A DNA stretch of 6,114 nt from Campylobacterota bacterium. Lineage in GTDB: Bacteria > Campylobacterota > Campylobacteria > Campylobacterales > Sulfurospirillaceae. The notes beneath the pieces were generated by a model. The model ran no database searches. It saw only the letters and a program-made list of their open reading frames with translations, and had not been told where the DNA came from. A program made the translations under genes and the position numbers. The DNA is taken from the NCBI GenBank assembly GCA_009930355.1, contig RZYK01000124.1:1-6114 (forward strand), in the 5' to 3' direction. Shown here piece by piece: positions 1 through 6,010 of this stretch; the first letter of the stretch is position 1; each line of letters begins with the position of its first letter.

Positions 1-89
1 TTGGCAATTTGTGCAATGTGGGTCGGGTTATATTTAATTTTTCTATTGGCAAAAATTTTTTACTGTTGCTGTGTCTTTTTCAGCCTTGC

Positions 90-222
90 CACATAACGGT
101 CTCGGCTATGCGTAGTGCGGGATTTTAAGGCACTTCACTTTCCGTTTAGCAGTTAGTTTATTTAATGTAGTTACTTTCATATCAGCACTTTCGCCCGCAT
201 TACGTATAGCCATTGTTGTGCG
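90..222 (+). repeat. Large imperfect hairpin repeat, complete left copy
   Basis: The arms at 104-121 and 194-211 pair over 18 positions. The only two non-Watson-Crick positions are G:T wobbles when the plus strand folds. An outer stem pairs CACATAAC (90-97) with GTTGTGCG (215-222), leaving a small internal loop between the two stems. The 72-base apical loop is AT-rich. The element ends in AAC on the left and GTT on the right, and its size and folded form recall integron attC sites. The outer boxes miss the attC consensus RYYYAAC/GTTRRRY at one position each. A second copy in the same orientation starts at 6011. What is seen is a structured repeat; its role as a recombination site is inference, and it could be a non-mobile intergenic repeat. 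Confidence 0.75.
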
Positions 223-283
223 TTCGGTGTTTTTTATTTTCGTTTCTTTTTTCAATGTCGTTTCTGTCTTGCGTTGGCTTTGG

Positions 284-339
284 AAGCTCTTTTAAAAGCT
301 TTGGTCGAGCGTTGGCTGGTGCGGCTTTTAAATGTGCTT
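284..339 (+). repeat. Small hairpin repeat, left copy
   Basis: The arm AAGCTCTTTTAAAAGC (284-299) pairs with GCTTTTAAATGTGCTT (324-339) at 14 of 16 positions around a 24-base loop. The two exceptions are T:T mismatches at the fifth and seventh positions. A relative at 5923-5987 has the same outer bases and the same two mismatches but a different inner stem. This copy begins 16 bases beyond the res stop codon, so it may form the 3' end structure of the operon transcript. No run of U follows it in the minus-strand reading, so it is not a canonical intrinsic terminator. Confidence 0.7.
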
Positions 340-355
340 ACAAACAGCGTGGGCT

Positions 356-2992
356 TTACATTTTACTTATCAATTCCTTTGCTTTGTCCAACGTGTATGC
401 TCCTTTAATTTCTTTCTTGTCAAATACCATAAAGTAGGCAAAGTCATTTCCTGCTTGCCTTTCCCATTCGTTTCCAAGTCGGCATTTTGCTTCACTGTCT
501 GAACCGTCTAAATGGTCGCCTTTGGTTTCTATTAAAATCGTCTTTCCCGATTTTGTCTGCATAATAAAGTCAGGGTAGTGGTTTGCTTTAAATCCGTTGA
601 TGTAAAATCCTTTTCCACGTTCTAAGTTTCTATGCCAAAACGCGACATTTGAGGAAGTTCCGATTTCCATTGCAACTCGTTCTTCAAATCCGTTCATTGA
701 GCCTTCTCTTTCGTAAAGTGAATTTCCAATTGATGAGCCTGTATTTCCTGGCACAATTTCGTTGCCTAATTTCCAATTTGCTTTGGTGTTTATTTTTTTG
801 GATTTCAATAAGTCCATAAAACGACCTTCTGCATACGAGTCAGCCAATTGGCGGATTTTACCTTTTATTTTATCCGTATAACTCCACTTTCTTACTAAAA
901 TATCTCGAAGTTGTTCGGTGTTCATACTTTTCAAAATACGCCCAATGTAAACCTTGATTTCTTGGTCGGGAATTGGGTACATATTTCCAATAATTTGCAT
1001 CATTTGATGCGTGATGTCAGTTATTTGGTTGTCTTTTGGCTTGGCTAAAATGTATTCTGCAATTGGGTCTTTTACCATATTGTCTTCAATCTTGGTAAAA
1101 GATGGTCTGTATTCGTTCTTTTTAGATTCTTCTAAATCAATTTTATACAAGTCAGATGAAATTTGGTCAAAGTCAATTTTGATGTCTTCATCTGAAAGTT
1201 TAAAATCTTTGAGCAAGGATTCACGATTTAACAATTCTTCTTCTGTACCGAAAATGTCGCTTGCTGTTACTTTAATGAAGAACTGCGGAAACTCAATTTT
1301 ATCAATGAAATCCTTATTGGAATCCTTGACTTTATAGCGTTTTACTTTTGTACCCATTTCTTGAAATATATTTTCGTCAACAGGTTGTTTTTCCTGTTCT
1401 TTTATTTGCTCTTCCAATTGTCGGTTTTGCTCTTCCGCAATCGTTTCTATTTCTGTAATTACCGTAGTTGTTTCAGTTTCTTCTTCGTCTGCATTTGGGT
1501 CAAACGTTACTCTGTTTTTGTCTATCGTTTCTTCTTGTTCTTCGGCTTGTTGTTCTGGGAAAAGGAAAGATTCAACTGGGTCAGTTGTAACCGTTTTCTT
1601 CTCTTCTTCGGTCATTTTATCGACTTTGCGATAATCTTTTTCACTAAAACCTGATTCTTGTAATCCTTTTACAATGCTCTGTAAAGTTTCATTGAACTTG
1701 GCAGATGCAGTAAGTACATAAGAAAGATTTAATTGAAATGATTTGTGTTTCTGTACATAAGGTTGACGTAAAACACGACCCAAAATTTGCTCCACATCTA
1801 CCGAACTTGATTTGTCTGCTAATGATGCCAAAATGTATGCAAACGGACAATCCCAACCTTCTTTCAATGCGTTGATGGTAATGATGTAACGAACTTCACA
1901 TTCCTTGCTCATCAAGTCAATGCCTTTCAATTCATCAATATTGGCAGTTTTGATTTTGATATGACTTTCGGGAATACCTAAACCCAATAATTGTTCTTTC
2001 AGTTTTTCAAATGTGGTGTTGTCGTCTTTGGTTTTGGGTTGTGCTTGAAACAATACAATTGGGCGAATGTATTTACCGCCTTCGGCTTCTTGCTTTTTTG
2101 CAAGATTTTCCAATTTGCGTTGTAAGTGTAAAGCGTTGTTTATGACTTCCGTTTTATCGTGGTTGTTGTAGACGATTACAGGAAGTTTTACCATATGTTC
2201 CTTTTTCAGTTCAATAGCTGGAACGAGACTTACAATATTGCTATTGTCTTTTGGCGTTGCTGTTAAATCAAGAATGAAAGACGGATTTAAGTTTTTGAGC
2301 ATATCTACACTCAAATCGCTTTCTGCGTTGTGGCTTTCGTCCACTACTAAGACAGGATTGAGGTAACGTAAAACATTGATTAGTGCAGTATCGTCTACAC
2401 CACTCAAAATATGTTCGCTGTTTTTGTATTGCGACACAAAGGCTTCTAACTGTCCGTTTTCCTGAAATACCTTTCTATCTTCTTTGTTGTTTGCTCTTAA
2501 GCTGGCAAAACTCATTACAAAAATGCTCAACTGGTCTTTTACCACCGTTGGGTTGAAGTTTGAACCTTGCAACAAATCTTCTTTTTGATAAATTTCTACT
2601 CGGTTGTTAAAAAGCGAATTGAGTTTTTGACGATAAGGATGTTCAGGATTGGAAAGAGTATTTACGGTTTGTTGCAACAAATTACTCCAAGGTACTAACC
2701 AAATAACCGCCTTTGGTTTTGCGGAATCGTAAGCTGAAAAAATGCTATGCAAAGCATTAACCGCGATAAAAGTTTTACCGCCTGCCGTTGGCACTTTTAC
2801 ACAAACGTGGGCGGCATTTGGAATGTTGTTTTTGTAGGGTTCCATACCTGTACCATCCAAAGGATTGTAAGGCCCTATTTTGTCTTCCCAATATTGGTTA
2901 AATGCTTTTGCCAAGCTTTTATGCTCTTGAACATAGCCCAAGTATTCTTCAAGATTCTCAATTACTTTTCGCTGATAACTTTTTAATTCCAT
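356..2992 (-). CDS. res: Type III restriction enzyme Res subunit (helicase plus nuclease)
   Basis: This is the restriction subunit of a type III system. With Mod it recognises unmethylated sites, uses ATP to move or slide along DNA, and cuts. The N-terminal half is a superfamily 2 helicase: Walker A PTAGGKT (residues 68-74), motif II DESH (218-221), motif III TAT (244-246), motif V NALKEGWDCP (374-383) and motif VI QILGRVLRQP (402-411). The C-terminal end has a PD-(D/E)XK nuclease signature: PD (807-808), then ETK (822-824), with E770 as a possible upstream acidic residue. Between them lies an acidic, Gln-rich segment (about 455-540). At 878 aa it is near the usual size for the family and appears complete. 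The ATG at 2992 lies 3 bases after the mod stop codon, which fits translational coupling. All key motifs are intact, so activity is likely. A stand-alone helicase-nuclease is the alternative, but the adjoining mod gene argues for type III. Confidence 0.93.
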   Translation of the reverse strand: MELKSYQRKVIENLEEYLGYVQEHKSLAKAFNQYWEDKIGPYNPLDGTGMEPYKNNIPNAAHVCVKVPTAGGKTFIAVNALHSIFSAYDSAKPKAVIWLVPWSNLLQQTVNTLSNPEHPYRQKLNSLFNNRVEIYQKEDLLQGSNFNPTVVKDQLSIFVMSFASLRANNKEDRKVFQENGQLEAFVSQYKNSEHILSGVDDTALINVLRYLNPVLVVDESHNAESDLSVDMLKNLNPSFILDLTATPKDNSNIVSLVPAIELKKEHMVKLPVIVYNNHDKTEVINNALHLQRKLENLAKKQEAEGGKYIRPIVLFQAQPKTKDDNTTFEKLKEQLLGLGIPESHIKIKTANIDELKGIDLMSKECEVRYIITINALKEGWDCPFAYILASLADKSSSVDVEQILGRVLRQPYVQKHKSFQLNLSYVLTASAKFNETLQSIVKGLQESGFSEKDYRKVDKMTEEEKKTVTTDPVESFLFPEQQAEEQEETIDKNRVTFDPNADEEETETTTVITEIETIAEEQNRQLEEQIKEQEKQPVDENIFQEMGTKVKRYKVKDSNKDFIDKIEFPQFFIKVTASDIFGTEEELLNRESLLKDFKLSDEDIKIDFDQISSDLYKIDLEESKKNEYRPSFTKIEDNMVKDPIAEYILAKPKDNQITDITHQMMQIIGNMYPIPDQEIKVYIGRILKSMNTEQLRDILVRKWSYTDKIKGKIRQLADSYAEGRFMDLLKSKKINTKANWKLGNEIVPGNTGSSIGNSLYEREGSMNGFEERVAMEIGTSSNVAFWHRNLERGKGFYINGFKANHYPDFIMQTKSGKTILIETKGDHLDGSDSEAKCRLGNEWERQAGNDFAYFMVFDKKEIKGAYTLDKAKELISKM

Positions 2993-2995
2993 AAC

Positions 2996-4651
2996 TTAAA
3001 ATCTTGTGATGTCTCTTGGTATTTTTTTGAAAATGATATTCTTATTTGCCATAAATTCTTTTGGCAACAAACAATTGTCGGCATAGATTACATATTGCTC
3101 ACCTTTAGTTTTTATGAGTTCTAAAGCATCATAATCTAATGTGGTTAGTCTGTCTTTTTCGTAAATGAAATAATATGCCGATTCATCCTTTTTACCTAAA
3201 AAATAAGGTTCTTTGTTTGGCTCTTTAAATGAAGTTCGAGTTTCTGAAAACCAAATGTATTCCTTGATTTTCGCTAAGCCAACTTTCTCGTTTAGGTTTT
3301 GGTTTTCGTCAAAGAGTGGCAAGCCGAGTTCGTAAAAGTCAAATGCTCCGCCTGTTCCTGCTACTGCTTTTGCACCTGTGCCATATCCTTTGGTTACACG
3401 CTTTACTCTTTCAGCTGTAATATCATTGGCGTAATCTTCCATTTCTACCAAAATGAATTTACGATTGCCACCGTCTTGTTTGTTCAAGTTTAAAACTGCG
3501 TGTGCCGTAGTGCCTGAACCTGCAAAAGAGTCGAGGATAATATCATTTTCGTTACATAAGAAATTGATTATATATTCAATTAAAGAAGGTGATTTAGGGA
3601 AATCAAAAACTTTCTTTCCGAAAATTTCGTGAAGCATTCTCCCTGCATTTTCAGTTGTATCAACACCAACAGAAGAATCAATGAAGTTTGGTGGAACTTC
3701 CTTTGCATAGTTTTGTTTCTTATATGAAATAACTAGAGATTTAGAGTTTATTTTAACTAAGGTGTTGTTTTCAAGTTCTTCATCTAATTTATCTTGAACC
3801 CATATAAATCGATTTTTAAATGTTACTTCATTTTCGTTAGTTCCATTTTTTATAATTAAGTCGTTCAGTAATTCATTAGGAAATTTTGCAGTTCCATAAA
3901 TTCCTTTTTTTATTACCCCATCTTTCAATCCGATATTTAAGCTTTTTGGTTTAAATCTTAGTTCTTTGAATGAATTTTGGGGCTTAGTAATTGGGTCATC
4001 ACTTTTACTTGTTTTTTGAACCCCTTGAAATTTATTTGAATTTAAGGTTTTAGTGTAGCAAAGTACATACTCAATATTTCTTTTAATCTTGTGTGATAAA
4101 TTAGGTGGTGTTCCTGATTTATACCAAAAGTATGTTCCAACAAAATTCCTAATTCCAAAAATCTCATCACAAATCATTTTCAGATTCGCTTGTTCGTTGT
4201 CATCTATACTGATGAAAATCGCACCATTATCGTCAAGAAGTTTTTGAAGTAATTTTAAGCGTGGATACATCATACACAACCATTTGTCGTGTCTTGTAAG
4301 GTCATCTAAACCAATCGCAGCAACTTTGTCTTGTTCTTTGGCTTTTAAAGTTTCGTCTAACCATTTTTTTATTTTCGGGTGGTTTACGTTGTCATTGTAA
4401 GTCCAACCTTCATTTCCTGTGTTGTATGGTGGGTCAATGTAAATACACTTTACTTTTCCTTCGTATTCGGGCAACAAACTTTTTAAGGCTTCAAGGTTGT
4501 CTCCGTGTATGATTTTGTTTCCGCTGTTGGTGGTTTCGGTTTGTTCTCCTTTGTCGGCTGTAAATCCATATTTGTGTTCCAAAACTCTGTATGGTACATC
4601 TTGGTGGTGGCTAACCACTTTATCTTTTCCTATCCAATTGAGTGTTGGCAT
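2996..4651 (-). CDS. mod: Type III DNA adenine methyltransferase Mod subunit
   Basis: Mod recognises the target sequence and transfers a methyl group from S-adenosylmethionine, probably to N6 of adenine; it also gives Res its specificity. The catalytic motif DPPY is at residues 73-76, inside a block (73-90) typical of type III Mod proteins. The conserved HDKWLCMMYPRLKLL block is at 121-135. The SAM-binding motif DSFAGSGTT (374-382) comes after the catalytic motif, the order of beta-class enzymes. FPKSPSLIEYII (351-362) looks like motif X. Residues between about 180 and 345 are unlike the rest and should hold the target-recognition domain; that stretch is also markedly AT-rich. At 551 aa it is somewhat shorter than well-studied Mod proteins such as EcoP15I. 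The ATG at 4651 is one base after the nucleotidase stop codon. The recognition site cannot be read from the sequence. Confidence 0.93.
   Translation of the reverse strand: MPTLNWIGKDKVVSHHQDVPYRVLEHKYGFTADKGEQTETTNSGNKIIHGDNLEALKSLLPEYEGKVKCIYIDPPYNTGNEGWTYNDNVNHPKIKKWLDETLKAKEQDKVAAIGLDDLTRHDKWLCMMYPRLKLLQKLLDDNGAIFISIDDNEQANLKMICDEIFGIRNFVGTYFWYKSGTPPNLSHKIKRNIEYVLCYTKTLNSNKFQGVQKTSKSDDPITKPQNSFKELRFKPKSLNIGLKDGVIKKGIYGTAKFPNELLNDLIIKNGTNENEVTFKNRFIWVQDKLDEELENNTLVKINSKSLVISYKKQNYAKEVPPNFIDSSVGVDTTENAGRMLHEIFGKKVFDFPKSPSLIEYIINFLCNENDIILDSFAGSGTTAHAVLNLNKQDGGNRKFILVEMEDYANDITAERVKRVTKGYGTGAKAVAGTGGAFDFYELGLPLFDENQNLNEKVGLAKIKEYIWFSETRTSFKEPNKEPYFLGKKDESAYYFIYEKDRLTTLDYDALELIKTKGEQYVIYADNCLLPKEFMANKNIIFKKIPRDITRF
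3721..4080 (-). other. AT-rich target-recognition segment within mod
   Basis: Hand counting gives 96 G or C in 360 bases (about 27%). The comparison stretches are 105 of 240 (about 44%) at 3301-3540 and 90 of 240 (about 38%) at 4261-4500. The segment encodes roughly residues 191-311, between the catalytic block and the SAM-binding motif. That is where type III Mod proteins carry the variable target-recognition domain. The composition step suggests that this part has a separate history from the conserved flanks. Confidence 0.65.
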
Positions 4652-4652
4652 A

Positions 4653-5621
4653 TTAGTTTTCTTTTATTTTCTTCGGTTCTACAATAATTTCCTTCTCATA
4701 GTTTTTGAGAATGGAATTCGTTTTATACAATACTCGTCCGCAAGGAATCTTTTTACTTGAATCACTTAGGTGAGTATGTTGGTCGTCAAAAAAGATATGA
4801 GCACCGAAGGCTTCTAACACTTTTTCTTTTGGCAATCCACCCATAAAATAGGCTTCATCAACATAAACATTCCAATGTCTTAGCGTTTTGATTACTCGCA
4901 TATGGCTTGGTGCATTTCGAGCTGTAACTATCGCAATACGTAAAGGTGAAAGTTCCTTTTCAACGGGCAGGAAGTCTTGAATATCGGATAGTTTTCTTAG
5001 CAGTACAGCAAAAGGGCCATCATTCAAAGGAACATCTTCATTTTCCTTTTCGTGTTTATGGAATGCGTCAATATCTTTGGTTTTATAAATGATTTCAGAT
5101 TCTTCTGAAAACACAACTGCATCTGCATCAAAAGCAAATTTCACTCTGTCCGTTTCAGGTTCAAAATTCTGTGGTGGGTCGTAAATTAGAGCAGTTGCAC
5201 AATTTGCTGTGTCAGCAATTTTTTGAACATCACTTTCGTCACGAGAAAGAAATAAGTCAATATCAAAAGCATCAATAAATGGGGCAAGAGGTTCACCACC
5301 TGAAAATGCCCATCTTGTTATTGGAAGTTTATAATGTTCAATTGCTTTTAAAACTCTTACTCCTGTTTCTGGGCTGTTTCTTGACATTACGACAACTTCT
5401 ACGATTGGGCTTTTCTTGTCAACGTGTGTATTTAGTTTTAGTAATGCTTCAACCAATGGGAATGCAGTTCCTTTTTCGAGTAGTTTATCTTCATTAGCTA
5501 ATTGGTATTCTCGAAAACCACGAATATTTTTGTCTCTAAAGATTTGTTCTTCTTCTTCGAGATTGAAAAGTGCTCTCGAAGAAACTCCAACCACTAATAT
5601 TTTTGAAAAGTCTACTGGCAT
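4653..5621 (-). CDS. Cytosolic 5'-nucleotidase, cN-I type (HAD superfamily)
   Basis: The protein should remove the 5' phosphate from nucleoside monophosphates in the cytosol. It resembles vertebrate cytosolic 5'-nucleotidase I along its whole length. VGVSSRALFNLEEEEQIF (residues 11-28) matches the family's N-terminal signature. FAFDADAVVFSEESE (162-176) carries the HAD nucleophile and acid D165 and D167. IVTARNAP (231-238) carries motif II with T233. GGLPKEKVLEAF (261-272) carries a conserved Lys, and FFDDQ (277-281) the metal-binding Asp pair. There is no signal peptide or membrane segment. All catalytic residues are present, so it is probably active; the preferred substrate (AMP, dNMP or a modified nucleotide) cannot be told. 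The ATG abuts the regulator's TAG, and one base separates its stop from mod, so it is made together with the restriction system. A link to phage defence or nucleotide salvage is inference. Confidence 0.9.
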   Translation of the reverse strand: MPVDFSKILVVGVSSRALFNLEEEEQIFRDKNIRGFREYQLANEDKLLEKGTAFPLVEALLKLNTHVDKKSPIVEVVVMSRNSPETGVRVLKAIEHYKLPITRWAFSGGEPLAPFIDAFDIDLFLSRDESDVQKIADTANCATALIYDPPQNFEPETDRVKFAFDADAVVFSEESEIIYKTKDIDAFHKHEKENEDVPLNDGPFAVLLRKLSDIQDFLPVEKELSPLRIAIVTARNAPSHMRVIKTLRHWNVYVDEAYFMGGLPKEKVLEAFGAHIFFDDQHTHLSDSSKKIPCGRVLYKTNSILKNYEKEIIVEPKKIKEN

Positions 5622-5819
5622 CTATTTTTCTTTATTTGATATTATCAATTCTTTCACGTCAATGTCCAAAATCTCCGCTATTTCCATCAAGGTTTCCAAG
5701 CGTGGTTGTTGCCGGTTTTGAGCATAAGCGTTTACCATATTGTAACTTTTCCCAAGTTTTTCAGCCAACCAAGTCTGCTTAATTCCTTTCTGTTCCAACA
5801 CTTCCTTAATTCTGTTCAT
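5622..5819 (-). CDS. XRE/Cro-family helix-turn-helix regulator
   Basis: This 65-aa protein is almost entirely one helix-turn-helix domain of the lambda repressor/Cro type. Residues 15-34, from QTWLAEKLG to the MVNAY region, form the DNA-binding helices, and PRLETLMEIAEILDIDVKELI (39-59) is the typical second half of the fold. It has no ligand or protease domain. It is the first gene of the operon, downstream of a Bacteroidota-type promoter with repeated GTCAG words, so autoregulation is likely. It may set the timing of methylase and nuclease production, as C proteins do. It is a little shorter than most C proteins. The ATG at 5819 is the only start that gives a whole domain; no Shine-Dalgarno sequence precedes it, which is normal for this phylum. 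The stop codon TAG abuts the nucleotidase ATG. Confidence 0.9.
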   Translation of the reverse strand: MNRIKEVLEQKGIKQTWLAEKLGKSYNMVNAYAQNRQQPRLETLMEIAEILDIDVKELIISNKEK

Positions 5820-5820
5820 T

Positions 5821-5856
5821 GTCAGACGTTATTTTGTCAGCTGCAAATTTAGTCAG
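5821..5856. promoter_or_regulatory. Candidate operator: three GTCAG direct repeats and a near-palindrome
   Basis: GTCAG occurs at 5821-5825, 5836-5840 and 5852-5856, at steps of 15 and 16 bases. The copies lie at the start codon, near the expected transcription start, and just upstream of the -7 element. The middle copy is part of a near-palindrome, TTTGTCAGCTGCAAA (5833-5847), with one unpaired T, which overlaps the -7 box. A protein bound here would block RNA polymerase. The likely ligand is the XRE protein encoded just downstream. Which of the two patterns is the true site cannot be decided by reading alone. Confidence 0.45.
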
Positions 5857-5876
5857 TTTATTTAATATATCTCAAA
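5844..5876 (-). promoter_or_regulatory. Candidate Bacteroidota-type promoter of the operon
   Basis: Read on the minus strand, TTTG (5876-5873) is followed after 21 bases by TAAATTTG (5851-5844). This fits the phylum's -33 TTTG and -7 TAnnTTTG elements at an accepted spacing. Transcription would start near 5838, leaving a leader of only about 18 bases. It is the only good promoter noticed upstream of the four genes. It is a motif match without experimental support. Confidence 0.65.
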
Positions 5877-5922
5877 AAACTGTGTATATAATGTAAATAT
5901 TCTGTTCAGGTGCGGTGGGAAA

Positions 5923-5987
5923 GGGCAAGCTCTTTTGGTTTTTCAGGGTTGGCTTTACGTGTCGGCAAAAACCAAATGTGCTTGACC
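5923..5987 (+). repeat. Small hairpin repeat, right copy
   Basis: The arms at 5923-5943 and 5967-5987 pair at 18 of 21 positions around a 23-base loop. The core pairs AAGCTCTTTTGGTTTTT (5927-5943) with AAAAACCAAATGTGCTT (5967-5983). As in the left copy, the fifth and seventh core positions are T:T mismatches, while the inner stem differs in sequence but still pairs. It lies upstream of the operon promoter and in the same orientation as the left copy. Confidence 0.72.
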
Positions 5988-6010
5988 GAGCGTTGGCTTT
6001 TTTACACTGA

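Larger units (their letters stand above)
1..355. other. Non-coding left flank
   Basis: No convincing gene lies between the window edge and the res stop codon. The stretch holds the large hairpin repeat (90-222), then a T-rich spacer, then the small hairpin (284-339). Bases 1-89 are AT-rich with no recognisable gene end or RNA gene. The word GCGTTGGCT occurs at 271-279 and again at 309-317, and also in the right flank. A short plus-strand frame from 213 to 437 overlaps the end of res in antisense and has no support as a gene. Confidence 0.7.

Noticed and set aside
1..89. Possible truncated further copy of the small hairpin (AATTTGTGCAATG near 6-18)
   Set aside because: Only a few bases resemble the conserved arm and the partner arm would be outside the window.
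284..355. Left small hairpin as an intrinsic terminator for res
   Set aside because: No U-tract follows the stem in the minus-strand direction, and a related hairpin lies upstream of the operon where a terminator of these genes would make no sense.
213..437. Plus-strand frame of 74 codons at the end of res
   Set aside because: It overlaps the 3' end of res in antisense and runs through the structured left flank. The hydrophobic look comes from T-rich sequence, and no family is recognisable.
1011..1654. Two plus-strand frames antisense to res, rich in Ser, Leu and Phe
   Set aside because: They mirror the Glu/Lys-rich coding of res on the other strand. There is no domain, promoter or conserved motif.
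3022..4370. Runs of seven T in mod (3022-3028, 3905-3911, 4364-4370) as a phase-variation switch
   Set aside because: Runs of seven are common in AT-rich genes and short for slippage control; no tandem repeat of the kind seen in phase-variable mod genes was found.
4497..5782. Several plus-strand frames antisense to mod, the nucleotidase and the regulator
   Set aside because: They are shadows of three well-supported genes, with no recognisable family.
2996..5819. Type I restriction, BREX or toxin-antitoxin interpretation
   Set aside because: There is no specificity (HsdS) gene or BREX marker gene. The regulator-nucleotidase pair lacks a recognisable toxin fold, and mod-res order and motifs fit type III.
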